Part shown: one piece after another, positions 35,155-49,506 of the stretch | Position numbering within the stretch: position 1 is the first letter of the stretch | Layout: the number at the start of each line of letters is the position of its first letter | Source of the DNA: Myrmaecium sp. VS I D KN 1 | Taxonomy: Eukaryota > Ascomycota > Dothideomycetes > Valsariales > Valsariaceae | Length of the DNA: 64,000 nt | NCBI GenBank assembly: GCA_019775845.1 | Contig: JADQAV010000007.1 | Span: forward strand, 248,390-312,389 | Direction of reading: 5' to 3' | The notes under the pieces: generated by a model | Told to the model about the DNA's origin: nothing | The model's input: the letters and a program-made list of their open reading frames with translations, nothing else | Databases searched by the model: none | Position numbers and translations under genes: made by a program

Positions 35155-37756
35155 ATGTCCCGGACGCCGCAAGACAGCTTCGTCGACGACGAGGACGAGT
35201 TCTGCCCGCTCTGTGTCGAAGAATTCGACCTTTCTGACAGAAACTTTCGCCCGTGTCCATGCGGTTATCAGGTTAGCAACTCCTCCGTCTCATTTGCCCT
35301 CCGCTCGGAGCTGCGCTTGGTGATCAGAACTGATACGGGTTTCACCAGATATGTCAATTTTGTTACAACAACATTAAGACAACGATGAACGGGCTGTGCC
35401 CCGCCTGCAGGCGCCCTTACGATGAAAAGAATATCGAATGGAAAGAGATCAGTCCTGAAGAGTGAGCGCTCCTTGAATTTGTCGCCTGTTCGAGCTAAAC
35501 CAAGTCACGTAGGATCGCGAAACACAAAGCGGACATTGCCCAAAAAGCGAAGAAAAATGCCCAGCTCCGCCAGAAAGAAGCTCAGAAGCGGGAAGCGGAT
35601 TCGCTCAGCCGCAAGCATCTCGCCGGTCTCCGTGTCGTGCAGAAGAATCTGGTGTACGTGACCGGGTTGACTCCAACGACTCGTGAAGACCGCCTGTTGG
35701 ATATTTTGCGAGGCCCGGAATACTTCGGGCAGTACGGCAAGATTATTAAGATCGTCGTCAGCAAGGCGAAAGACACATCCCATGGGCAGCAATCGGTGGG
35801 CGTATACGTGACTTTTGCACGGAAGGAAGATGCCGCTGCGTGCATAGCAGCGGTGGATGGGTCGCAGAATGGCGATCGCATTCTACGGTAAGTTTGGCTA
35901 TGTAAACTCAAATAACCCCTGTTCGACACTAAAGTCATTGCAGAGCGCAACATGGCACAACGAAATACTGTTCGGCTTACCTTCGCAACGAACAATGCAA
36001 CAATCGGAATTGCATGTTCTTACACGAGCCGGGCGAAGAAAATGAGAGTTTCACGCGCCAAGACCTGTCGTCAATGTCAGCCATTTCCACACAGCAACCT
36101 GCGAATACGCAGGGATCTCATACCAATTCACATTCGCAATCTCAGGCGCTTCCTCATCGCGTTCCTCAGACTAGCGCATCGACGACACATCAGATGCATA
36201 GACAAGAGAGCACGGAAGGGACGAGTCCCACGGACGGCCCTGCATTGCCATCGACAGCTAGTTGGGCAAGCAAGCCCGCACAGCAAACGCGAAGGCCTAG
36301 CCGCACGACCAGCATCGCGACCGCTAGTCCAGTGCCTTCCGTGAGTGTCCCTGCAAATGCCGCCGATGCGACCAAATCCGAGACGGCTGGAAGTAAATCG
36401 ACCTCCACGAAGGAGGTGAAGACTAAGGAAAGTTCAGTTACGGCCAAGGCTGAACCCTCCTCCTCGCCTGCCCCAGCGCCTCAGCGACCATCTCTGCCTT
36501 ATCTGGACGATGTGTTCAAAACACTTCGGGATTTTGATTTCAAGTTTGTCTTCTCCATGTCGTCATTCACGCCAGAGGAGGCAAAGATTATTAAATCTTT
36601 CCCGCCGTTGTTTGATCCGCAAGGCGGAGCCAAGCGTCGTGCCATGAAGGAGAAGCAACGACAGAGGCTTGAACTGGAAGCGCAAGCTGCGCTGCACGCT
36701 GCGTCTGCTAGTGAAATGGAAGAAAATCCGGAAGGTGGCAGTTTACAGTTGGGTGGTGAGCCTGAGGAGCGGCAGGATCCAGGGTCAGGGCTAGGTCGAC
36801 AACATGCGATTGCTCCTCCATCACAGCAGAATGCTCCGGGTGCCGGTCTTGGCTTGGGTCCGACCATGTCCATCGCTGATGAAATCCCAAATATGCGTGG
36901 TCTTGCTCCGCATCATCAACAGATTCTCTTGCAACAATTCAAATCGGGAACAAACCAAGCAGCGAACCTTCTGAATGCATTCCAAGGGAACCAGCCCCAG
37001 ACGCAGCTCACGCTCAACCATGCACAGCAACCGGGTGCCCAAGCACATACTAGGCAAACATCTCGGTTCAGCTTCGCCAATGAATCGAATGCTTCCGCCG
37101 CAGTCCAACCGGTCGCCAACGCAAAGCTTATGAGCCAGCAATCTTCGATGATGCCCAAAGCTGCTACGGGTTTCAACCAGATACCCCACCAGGCATTGAG
37201 TGGTCAGTTCTATACCAGCAGTGTTCAAGGACCTCCACCGGGCTTAAAGGCGGCCGGAACACCTCCTATCAGCGGTGGTGGTATGTTTGGACAGGGTCAT
37301 GGCTTCGCTACGGGGGGGTTGGGTTACGGCGCAAACATGACGAGCAGGAATCCCAATGAAGACATGATGCGAGAGCTTTTAAGGGGACGTGGGTCTAATA
37401 ACGGCAGCCTGGTTTTGGAGGCTGGAAAGCGTGAGTCCATGTTTCCTTCTTTTCTTCAACAATACCCGCAAACCTCTACGCCAGCCCCAGCCCCTGGCCT
37501 TCTGAACTTTCCCTATGGACCTCAGCCTGGTGCATACCAGGATTCTGGTTCACAGAAGCAGAAGAAAAAGGGAAAGAAGCACAGACATGCTAACACTTCC
37601 TCCTCTGGAGGAGGTGGTGTAGTCGATGTGGCGGACCCGAGTATTTTGCAGGCGAGGTTACATCAAGGTGGAAGCATGGTTGGACAGGGTCTGTATACTG
37701 GCCAAGGTCAAGGTGGGTTTTCCTCCGTTTACAACGGCGGCTACGGCAGATGGTAG
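35155..37756 (+). CDS. not4: CCR4-NOT subunit Not4, RING/RRM E3 ubiquitin ligase
   Basis: RING-type E3 ligase of the CCR4-NOT complex acting in mRNA decay and co-translational quality control. Exons 35155-35271, 35349-35461, 35513-35887 and 35944-37756 give 805 residues ending ...VYNGGYGRW. The C4C4 RING is split by intron 1: FCPLCVEEFDLSDRNFRPCP, then CGYQ-ICQFCYNNI and LCPACRRPY. A coiled coil (IAKHKADIAQKAKKNAQLRQ) leads to the RRM (NLVYVTGLTPTTRED... GVYVTFARKEDAAACI). A CCCH finger follows (YCSAYLRNEQCNNRNCMFLH). The rest is disordered and Gln/Gly-rich. Many filamentous fungal Not4 proteins are, as I recall, about 1500 residues, and the next ORF looks like the missing half. A phase-matched donor at 37713 (AAG|GTGGGT) could splice to 38386, giving 1571 residues. 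Confidence 0.94.
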
Positions 37757-38438
37757 CTGTGCCCGTTCTCTTTCTCCAATCCTCTTTTCTTTCACAATGG
37801 GTGGTCTCCTATATTTCCTTTAAAAACGTACCGGAGATCGTCATGCATGGCGTATTTTGGGATAGAGTGCACAGCATCGGCTCTTCGCGGACCCAGTTCC
37901 CCGAGTTGCCTATGGCGTTCTTGGTGGCATCCTATGTTACGAATCCTCAAAAAGGGAGGGTTGCTGATATTTTATTTGGCATGCGCAATGTCTGGCTTTT
38001 TTTTTTTTTTTTTTTTTTCTCGAATTTCCTCCCCTTTCATGCACATCCAGCGTGTGGGTAACGTATTTCTTCTGGTATGAGAAGAAATACTAGTACCTCT
38101 CCCGTCGTCTTCGTCATGGCCATCACATGTACGTAATTCCCCTCCCTGCCAGTCTCGAGGAGATGGCATCTGCTTACAGCTTAAATCAGATTGGATGGCT
38201 TCTTTTTCATTACCATGTCTACTCTTTGCCTGTGACGAAGACGACGATTAGGGCCATTGTATCCGTCATATGCACTACCATGTTCTGCCCTTTTATGTAG
38301 TTGTCCGAGCTGAAGCCGTTGTCTTGGCCCTGGTTCTCATTTTCTCGGCGATGGTACTGAAGCCTGCTGCTAATTCACTGTCCAGATGAACAGGAATTTT
38401 CGGTATCAGGCCAAGCCTCATGGAGCGTAGGTAATTTG
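37757..38438. other. Not4 short-form 3' flank or long intron
   Basis: 680 bp between the stop of the 805-residue not4 frame and the next ORF. It holds a near-unbroken T run of about 20 bases near 37998-38019, a perfect hairpin at 38063-38090, and a plausible branch site (GCTAAT, about 38369) before the acceptor CAG at 38383-38385. Confidence 0.5.
38063..38090. repeat. Perfect 11 bp stem-loop
   Basis: GTATTTCTTCT (38063-38073) and AGAAGAAATAC (38080-38090) are exact reverse complements around a 6-base loop. It follows the T run that comes after the not4 stop, so it may be a 3'-end or intron structure. Confidence 0.7.
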
Positions 38439-40727
38439 ATGGACGACATAGATTCGGCAGCTGGAATCCATCCTGGAGGCCATCTTCACGAACCTCGTCG
38501 TGCGACACCCACAATCCCCCCTGGTCTTACCGCTCCTAAAAATGCAGTGCGCCTTGGAGAAAACACTTCCCGTCCGCAATCAAGAATAGCCTTAGTTTCA
38601 CCAGCTGTCCCTATCATTCCCGCCACCCCTACTCGGACATTTATGCCTGCAGAAAAAGTTAACGACGCTCTCGGGAAGGCAGAATCTTCTACGGCCGACA
38701 TGGGGAGCGAGCGAACGCAGTCTAAGTCTGATGCGCAAATTTTGAGAGATATAACCGACACTACTCAACAGAACCCTAAGAGTACAGATTTCCGGGACCT
38801 ACATAAGGGCAGCCCACCGATAGCAATGGTCAAAGATAGAGGCAGCCCCTTGAAAAATTCAGCGTTTACAGAGGCTCCTGCACCCATGGAAGAGAAGAAC
38901 GCAACGGTACCTAATGCTAAGGGGACGGATGTCAAATTACCCTCCCCTGCTCCTATTGCCACCGTGGTTGCTGCGAAATCTCCGGCGCCTATCCAGTCCA
39001 AGACCGCGATCGACTCGATGAAGCGACAGGCTCCAGCAAAACTGGACATCACCGCCGCGACCCTATCAACTGTATCTCTAGAACAGGTCGCTAAAGGCTC
39101 GAACGAAAAAGGTCAATCTGTCTCAGGTTCTCCAGTCGTGCCGCAACCAGCTGCGCCAGCTTCCATTTCGACGGGCTCGCCCGTGAAGCGGACCGCACCC
39201 CGTACCCTGCGAGTAGTGCCTACTCCTAAAACCGAAGTTCCTCCTCCGGTCAACAGTGCGAGTGCTTCTGCAGTGCAGCCCGTAGCAGAAAAACTGCGCT
39301 CAAGACAAGCAAGCATTGCTTCCATCAATGTGCCTGGCACTCCGGCAAGCGAGCTGATTTCTGACAATGCTTCCGTTACTTCGGCATCCTTGTCTCGAGC
39401 CAGCTCACCTCCACCGGGTGGCCGGGTTGGCTCAGCACCGGTGCGGAAGAAGACTAAAAGCCAGGCAAGGAAGGAAAGGCAAGAACGTGCCAAACATTTG
39501 GAAGAGCTTGAGTTGATCGAGGCTGCGAAACCCGCCTCTGACGAGCCGGTCCAGGCGCCCATCATCAGCCGTAAAAAGAAGACAAAGAAGCCAGCCAACG
39601 TTAGTGCTGTGAGCGCAACACCAACACCTAACGCAAGCGCACCGGCTTCACCTAAACCAAAGAAGGTCGAAGTGATGGAAGAGAAGGAAGTCGAGGCCAA
39701 AAAGGAGGTTGCGGATGCTGCAGCCACTGCAGGCGAGAAAGAGACGCAGGCGGGGACCCAGGAATCACCCACCGAGAAAATTGTTCCGAGCGCCGGGTCC
39801 ATTCTTGCTGAGCTGCAGAAGCGTGGCGAATTAGAGCCTTCGAAGCTCGAGTTCTTCAAGCCTTTGAGTGCTGGATCACACCGGTCAGTCGAGACCATCA
39901 ATGCGCCGGACCTTGCGAACAGTGACCGCAAGATCCACTTTTCGGACGAGGATCTCGTCAAGATCGTTAAACACGAGACGGTACGTCTTGGTGGTGAAGA
40001 TGGGCGCAACAGCTCGCGCACACTTATCACGCCTGAGCACAACATGTTACGGGGCATGAGTAAGGAGACAGAAGACCGATTCCTTGCGCTCGAGAGAATG
40101 ATCAAGGAAATCAAGGGCCCAGCCAAATACAGGCATCAAAGCAGCGTTGGCAGGAACGAACACCCGAGTCACAGTGCCTTGATGCAGAATATGATTCCTA
40201 CAATCGCAAACACTCTCTTGAGCATCGGAAAGAAACAACCGGCCGGATCGCAGAAAGGGGATCCTGCGTCCGACAATGGGCAAAAGCAGACGGCCAGAGA
40301 GCTGGACGACGCACTTCGATACATCAACCAGTGGGTGCTGCCGGCAGAGCAGCCCCTGGCGTCGCAGAACCGCACCGAGACCGCGAGCGTCGGCAACCAT
40401 ATGCTTCCCAACCGGCTGGCGGCGAGCAACCTGAGCCCCGAGGTGGCTGCTGCGCTGCCTGACCCCGACAAGGGAGATAGCTACCTCACGGCGGAGATGC
40501 TGGAGGACTATTTCGTCCTCGGGTTGGAGTCCGTGGTCGGAGGTGGCATCCCCGGCAGCGGCACCTCGGCCGCGCCGGCTGCCGCGGGCGTGCTGAGCGT
40601 CGAGGAAGCGGAGGAAGCATGGGTGCGGACGAAGAAGGAAGCGGAGAAGCTGGAGAAGCAGGTCAACGCGTTGATCAAGCGCAACAGAAAGGTCCTTTCC
40701 GGCGTTGTCGGCGGACATTCATCATGA
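38439..40727 (+). CDS. Probable C-terminal region of Not4, or separate downstream gene
   Basis: Single open exon of 762 residues if begun at its first ATG (38439). The frame is open back to 38361 and has a good acceptor at 38385, which suggests a 5' splice junction and not a true start. The first part is disordered with PTIPPGLTAP, KLDITAATLS, SSPPPGGRVGSAPVRKKTK and APIISRKKKTKK, features I associate with the C-terminal half of long filamentous fungal Not4. Later come ILAELQKRGELEPSKLEFFK, KIVKHETVRLGGEDGR and ITPEHNMLRGMS, then a C-terminal coiled coil (EEAEEAWVRTKKEAEKLEKQ). No enzymatic domain is visible. Spliced to not4 from 37712 it would add 780 residues. As a separate gene it would lie about 680 bp downstream on the same strand. 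I favour one locus, perhaps with short and long forms. Confidence 0.7.
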   Translation: MDDIDSAAGIHPGGHLHEPRRATPTIPPGLTAPKNAVRLGENTSRPQSRIALVSPAVPIIPATPTRTFMPAEKVNDALGKAESSTADMGSERTQSKSDAQILRDITDTTQQNPKSTDFRDLHKGSPPIAMVKDRGSPLKNSAFTEAPAPMEEKNATVPNAKGTDVKLPSPAPIATVVAAKSPAPIQSKTAIDSMKRQAPAKLDITAATLSTVSLEQVAKGSNEKGQSVSGSPVVPQPAAPASISTGSPVKRTAPRTLRVVPTPKTEVPPPVNSASASAVQPVAEKLRSRQASIASINVPGTPASELISDNASVTSASLSRASSPPPGGRVGSAPVRKKTKSQARKERQERAKHLEELELIEAAKPASDEPVQAPIISRKKKTKKPANVSAVSATPTPNASAPASPKPKKVEVMEEKEVEAKKEVADAAATAGEKETQAGTQESPTEKIVPSAGSILAELQKRGELEPSKLEFFKPLSAGSHRSVETINAPDLANSDRKIHFSDEDLVKIVKHETVRLGGEDGRNSSRTLITPEHNMLRGMSKETEDRFLALERMIKEIKGPAKYRHQSSVGRNEHPSHSALMQNMIPTIANTLLSIGKKQPAGSQKGDPASDNGQKQTARELDDALRYINQWVLPAEQPLASQNRTETASVGNHMLPNRLAASNLSPEVAAALPDPDKGDSYLTAEMLEDYFVLGLESVVGGGIPGSGTSAAPAAAGVLSVEEAEEAWVRTKKEAEKLEKQVNALIKRNRKVLSGVVGGHSS

Positions 40728-41531
40728 AGGTCATCTGCGTGGACCCCGCCACCCCCATCAATGCGGGGCAGAGAGATGGCCCGAGTGCATTGACGATCAT
40801 CGAGATCATGTTCTTCTATTCTCAACCGGGTAGGTATTGCTATTGTGCATTCTTGGATTGCTACCGTACAAGGGGTTGTATCGTACACACAGTGGTTTAA
40901 ACACCTAGAGGGTATCATGAGCCCGTCCGAACAATTAATAAAAATCCAAAGTTCAGGGAAATTCTTAGATACAGGTGGGGTGCTCGACCCGCTCATGCCA
41001 CCCCCTTAATCAAGTGTTGTGCTACCGGAATATCTAGGTGCCCTATAGTAGAGACTATAGCCGCTATACGTTACTGTAGAGTCGAATGACCACGTACAAG
41101 GGAGAGAAAGGCTCGACGGATTGTAAAAGTCGCTACATGTTGCAACGTGTATCAGTCAAATCAGCCGGCAGAAGAGGAGGGGGAGTGAGAGCCACACTGC
41201 CACACTGCCACACTGCCTCGCGTGGAGAGGCGATCCCCGGTGGTGCCCCGGGTCGGATCTCGCCTAACGCACATTCCGTGCACACCTCAGGCACCAATGT
41301 CCGATGCTTTGAGTGAGGTGGGGGAGGTCCGCGCGCGCGCGGACTGTGCCTACCCCAAACGCAGCCAGCCAGCCATTGACGCAGAGAGTCCCATCGGACC
41401 TGACGCGCTCGCCTTTCCTACCTACCTCCGCACCTGCCTCCGCTCTTTCTCTTCTACACCTGTCCTTTTAAAGTCCCTTTGTAATCTTTCGATTACAGTA
41501 CTACCCCAGATAACAATCCGCTCTAGCAATC
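40728..41531. other. Intergenic, Not4 tail / RGG-protein gene
   Basis: 804 bp with no supported gene. Three head-to-tail copies of CACACTGC lie at 41193-41216. CTACCTACCT lies at 41418-41427, inside a C/T-rich leader that runs to the next start codon. Confidence 0.6.
41193..41216. repeat. Three tandem copies of an 8 bp unit
   Basis: CACACTGC is repeated exactly three times. It is a short microsatellite-like array and may vary between strains. Confidence 0.85.
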
Positions 41532-43091
41532 ATGCAAGCGTCGCGTTGGGCGACCAAGTCTCCCGCCGCACCGGCCGCACCCAGCACGCCCGCCCCAGCC
41601 CCGGCTTCAGCGGTCGAAGTCGACGCGCCCGCTAGTCCTCCCTCCGCCTCTGCCTCTGCCTCTGTCGTAGAGTCTGCAGCCCCGGACCCGCAGATCCCGA
41701 ACTATGACGGCGGTTACGACACTTACGACTACGCCGCGGACGAGTTCGCGCAAACGCGCGCCCCGGACGACCTGTTCGACGATGACTTCGTGCCCGCGGC
41801 GCAGCCCGTGGAGGAGATCTCGGAGCCGGTGATTGAGGAGCAGCACCACCACAGGGTGATAGCAACGCGGGCACCTGCGACATCGAAGACGGCTGCGGCG
41901 CCGTCGGCGACGCGGGGCGGGAGGGGCACTGGACGAGCTAGAGGAGGGAGAGGCGGGCGAGGAGGCGCGGCAGGAAGCATGTATGCTCCGCAGTCGACCA
42001 ATCCTGCCCCGGCTTCGGCTTCTATTCCTGCTCCCGCGTCCGCTCCTGCCCCTTCTTCCTCTTCCGGCGCCGTGGCAACGGAAGGCGGGGAAGGTGGAGA
42101 GGGCGAGAAGGCAACGGCAGAGGGCGATGAGAAAAAGGAGAAGAAGGCGCCTCAGGCTGTACGAGGTGATCGGAGCAAGACGGGAGGACTCAAGAAGGTG
42201 CGTGGTGCTTGTGGACTTTCGACTAAGTTTCGGTCGTCCCGGATGAGAGATTGAAAGACGTGGACTGACGTGCGGTGACAGGCCAAACTCACGGACGAAG
42301 AGCTGACCGCGCTCATGTCTAACATCCACCTCAAGAACGCCTCCCTGACCGCCGCACACGAGCGGGCCGAAGCGGACCTAGCCGCGGCACAGGCGCGCGA
42401 GGCGGCGGCGGCCGAGGCCACCGCGGAGCGCCGCAAGCGCCAGGCCGAACGGCAGAAGATCGACCGGCAGAACCGGCAGCAGATGATGGGGGAGCGCGAG
42501 CGGAACGCCCGGCGGAAGCTGGAGGCGCTCAAGGGCCGCGAGTGGGACAACGAGAAGCCGGATGATTTCTTCGGCACGGGCGAGGAGCGGGCGCGGGGCG
42601 CCCGGCGGGGTGCGCATGGCGGGGTCGCGGGCGGTTACGGTGGTCGTGGACAGAGTGGGGACCGGTACCCGTCGGCGGATGCGGGATCGCGCAGTCCGCC
42701 GCCTCATGGACGTGGTCGTCGTTCCAACCATGGCCGGGGAGGTCGCGGTGGACGAGGCGGCCGCGGCGACCGAAGGGAGAGCGGGACACGGTCGCGAGGT
42801 GCGGAGACGGAACGGCAGGAGCAGCAGAAAATCCCGCCGACGGAAGCGGATTTTCCCGAGCTGCCCGCGAGCAGCAAGCCCTCCGCGGACGCGGTGGCGA
42901 CGGGTGACAAGCCGAAGGATTTGCAGTTCCCCGTCAAGGCCAACAAGGCGGCAGCCGCGTCGTCGTCGCCGCCGCCGCCGCCGTCGAACGCGCCGCCTGC
43001 CTCCTCCGAGAGCGCAGACCAGTTCGACTTGAGTGCGGAAGGAAGCGGGGGTGGGAAGAGCAGCTGGGCGGATTTGGTGGAGGGGCAATGA
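41532..43091 (+). CDS. Uncharacterised RGG-box protein, probably RNA-associated
   Basis: 491-residue protein from exons 41532-42197 and 42282-43091 (84 bp intron). I cannot assign a named family. Residues 1-30 are Ala/Pro-rich and the next ~60 are acidic with a Tyr/Asp cluster (YDGGYDTYDYAADEF). The first RGG region is TRGGRGTGRARGGRGGRGG. Across the splice comes a conserved-looking block, RGDRSKTGGLKK-AKLTDEEL, then a long charged helix (~235-310) ending GREWDNEKPDDFF. A second RGG region (GRGRRSNHGRGGRGGRGGR) precedes TEADFPELP and the C-terminus SSWADLVEGQ. The FPxLP and SWADLV pieces recall eukaryotic mRNA-binding proteins. A role in translation or mRNP granules is inference only. Codon use is very GC-rich, which opens long false frames on both strands. 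Confidence 0.85.
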
Positions 43092-45097
43092 TGGGTCTGG
43101 ATGATTATGGTCATGGATGTTTCCGAAAGAGAGGTATTACTATAGGGTTTGGATTGGTGGGTGTGAGGGGGTCATTGGATAGTATTTCCACAGTCTCTCT
43201 CATAGTGTAGAGAGCGGGGGGAACTTCTTGACGCGATGGGTAGGCCGTTTTGCATCTTTCTCGGTATCATTATGGAAAGGGGATGGTTTGTTGAAGGGGA
43301 TGCATGCATGCATTTATCTCGTTACAAAAGAGCATTGAATACATCTGTCGCGAAATATCGTTGGGATCGTGTTGGAGCGATTGGATATGTGATCTGTCTG
43401 TTCGTTTTCCCTTGGTGGTAGAAGGATGTGCTGTCTCTTTCTTCCTCTTCCTCTTTTTATTTTATTTCTTGCTGTTTCCTTTTTCCTTCTTCGGCTTTCT
43501 CGTATGTCAGTTATTTGTCCTTTAAGCCTATTCTTCTTTTTTTCTTTGCTTTCCTTATCCGTTAGATGTTTGTCGTCTCCCACGGGTGGTTCATCCTGTA
43601 CTTGAAAGTACTACTGTAAGTGTCCAATCACGGATGCCATTGGCTCCTCAAATATTCACGACACAAGGCTGTGCGGATGGGGGGAAATGAGATGCGGGAT
43701 AAGGTGGGGGAGAACGAACGCAAGGGGGATGGGATGGGATGGGTTGTGATAGGGATCCATGCTGTGAGTTTCTTCCCCTTCCTTTCCTTCAGTTCCCTGT
43801 GATTGTTTTTTCGAAACGAGGGAGGGAGAGGGACAGGGAGAAAAAAAGAAAGAAAGGAAGGAGGCTGTCTCCTCCAATCGTTATACAGGTACTGAACCCT
43901 ACAGTATCGTGTATATCAAGGGTGACCCCAGGGGGAAGGCACGGTACCGACCAGGTACCATTTGTCGAGTACCTTTTGTAGTAGGTAGATTAGGTAGTGC
44001 AGGGGATATCTTTGTAGTTTAAAAGTACTACTGCTTATGTATTTCACCTGGATCGCCTACCTATCTGAATCGGCCGATGACCTTGAACCCGGGAATGAGG
44101 GAGTGATATTTGTCGGACATGGTAGTCGGTCGGTAGGCGTACGGATCAAGCTGCGGTCGGTAAGGTAGGTACTTGGTCTGGAATATTGCTTTTGGGTAAG
44201 GATGAGTGGAAGTGTGGAATGGAGTTCCATCCGTTCTGTAGACAGCACGATACTGTATGCAGTCTTCCATCCGGATCTCAATCTACAATACCATTGCTGC
44301 CATGATAAGGTAGGTAGATAGTATATTCCAGTGATGTGTTGAGTGATGTATGGATGCGGAGGCCGTCGGGATGCATGTCGGTCATTAAAGAATCCACGTC
44401 GTCGACCGTACCGACTGGAGGTGCCTGGTAGTTACATACTGTCCGGATGGTTCACTGCTCGCATCCATCCATAGGGATCCCATCACCGTCAACGGAGCCC
44501 TGTCGGAGAGCCTGTCGCCGCCTGTCGCCCGTGGCCTGTCGGCGGTCTACCTCCTCTATCTGCCCGCCCACGCATACGCACGCCCGCACGCCCGCACGCC
44601 CGCACGCACATGCACGCACGGTGCCCCTTCCACCGTTCTCTTCCTCCCTGGCTGCTGGGTTGCAGACTTGCAGTGTCCATCCATCCACCACCAACAAATT
44701 GTCCTCCCACCTGCCGCGGCGAGTGTGAGACGGGACGGAGAAAGAGAGGTTCAACCTACGTTGTGAAGGGGGAACTTCTGCGCCGTTTGCTGCAAGGCGC
44801 CCCTCAATCAATCTCTCCCGTCATCCCTTCCAATCCGCGCCCCTTTGTTCCTTTTCTCATTTGGCACCGGCCAGCCCTTGCTCTTCCCCCCCAGTGCCCC
44901 CCTCTCCCTCCCCCGGCCACTCACCGCATCCTCGCCTGACTGGATCGCGGCTTTTGGCTTTGGCTTTGGCTTTTGGCTCCTCAGGTCCCCCTGGGCAACC
45001 CTGGCCGGCTCCCGTCGTTTCTTGGCTGGAGGGACGCCAAAACGCTCTTCCCTGTGTTCCCAGCCCAGGCACGCCGCCAGGCAGGGCAACGCAAACC
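43092..45097. other. 2 kb intergenic, RGG-protein 3' flank and ste20 upstream region
   Basis: No gene supported. A pyrimidine-rich tract spans about 43431-43560. GGTAGGTA-type motifs cluster at 43981-44000, 44163-44171 and 44308-44316. An 8 bp unit, CGCACGCC, repeats about four times at 44577-44608, and CCTGTCG recurs at about 44501-44545. The C-rich stretch from about 44820 to 45097 is open in the ste20 frame but has only a TTG to start it, so it is taken as leader. Confidence 0.55.
44577..44608. repeat. Tandem CGCACGCC units
   Basis: Three exact copies and one variant of an 8 bp unit on the plus strand, followed by more CGCAC-type sequence. A GC-rich microsatellite in the ste20 upstream region. 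Confidence 0.8.
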
Positions 45098-48173
<3,076 letters not shown>

Positions 48174-49506
48174 AACCATCCCATCGAATCTCAGTCGACG
48201 TGTCTACCCATATCACAACGTAAGACGGGTCCTTCGATTTTCGCAGCGCTTCAGTCAACCCATTAGACGACGGCATTTCCTTTCGCAGGATAGATGCTCG
48301 GACACCTCGCATGTGACGACTGGCTAGGAAGCATTGCGATCCTTCACTCGCGCTTCTGTACGATGCTATATACCCACAGTTACCCTACGGTAGCGGCTGG
48401 ACCTTTTTTCTTTAACATCCGTCGCTGGAGAATCCACACGACTATTCGTTTCGTGCGGACGGCAATGGTCCCCTGGCTGCACCGTCTTTCTTCGATGTTT
48501 CGCGGGATAGCAACGACAAGATCCCTTGCCTGTTACCTGTGTTTTTCCACTTTTTAAACCTTTTTCCTTTCTTCTCTTCTTCTTTTTCTTTCTTTCTTCT
48601 TCTTCTCCCCTTTCCCTCTTAACCTTCTTCTCCTCCTCCTTTTCTCTTCCCTTCTTTTTCGCACCGTGTTTTTTCCGGAGAAGGGCTGCGTAGTTGCCTT
48701 CCGGCTTGTTGGCTTTTAGTATACTTCGGTTGTTTCTCTTACGGCCTTTTCTTTTTTTTTTTTTTTCTCGGATATATATTCCGTTCGCTTTGGGACGGCG
48801 ACGGGTAGCGAAATGGAATCCACATCGGACGGGAAAACGAAATCTAGCCAATGACGTTTGTCGATGTGATGTGACCAGCTGATCGAATGCCTGCGCTGCA
48901 AGGGAGGGGGAGGGTGGAAAACCTCCTTTGCTCGGTGGATGGTTGCAATCCAGGGCCACTAAATATACTTTTATATATATGTCGATTTGCCGGCTTTCGT
49001 TTTGTCGTGGAAATATGGGACGGGGGTTTATGTTTGTAGGGGAATTCGAAGCCGGGAGTTCTATGGCTACTAGTTACTATAAATGTTTTGATGGGTTTTC
49101 TTCCTGAGACATGTGGGTACTGTACGTCTGGTATGCTATCGCGGCGGTGCAATGTTCTTGCCTCAGGCATGAGAACATGGCCGCCCGATCGCCTAACGTA
49201 CCACCCCGCCACCCCGCCGCCACGGGCGTTGGCGGAGGGCCAAGAGGCGGGAGGGCGGCGTGCGTGCGTGGGCGGAGAGCTGCCCGAGCAGCACCACATG
49301 GATTGATTGCCCGTCCCTCTCTAGGCGGCGACTTTCTACCTCTACACCTCTACACCTCCCACCTCTCCACCAGATCATTCACGAAGACGATCTTCCGCCC
49401 CGTTTTCAGTTGCTTCATCGTCCTTCCTTTTCCATTCTGACCGATCGCCTCTCCATACCTGTCGGCCGCCTTTGCTTTTTCTCGGCTGTACCACCACCCA
49501 GCAGCC
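48174..49506. other. Intergenic, ste20 3' flank / hse1 promoter
   Basis: 1.3 kb, no gene supported. A dense C/T tract lies at about 48541-48668 and a T run at about 48748-48767. The hse1-proximal part (about 49320-49500) is C/T-rich with repeated CTACACCTC. Confidence 0.6.

Noticed and set aside
39113-40126. 337-codon minus-strand open frame opposite the Not4 tail
   Set aside because: It is a mirror of a GC-rich coding strand with no family likeness.
42378-43088. Minus-strand frames over the RGG gene
   Set aside because: Arg/Leu/Pro-rich shadow of Gly/Arg-rich codons on the plus strand.
44577-44608. CRISPR-like array
   Set aside because: Units are 8 bp with no spacers; it is a microsatellite.
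44861-45097. Upstream extension of the ste20 frame
   Set aside because: It begins at TTG, not ATG, is composed of leader-like C-rich sequence, and MDYLST at 45098 has a better start context.
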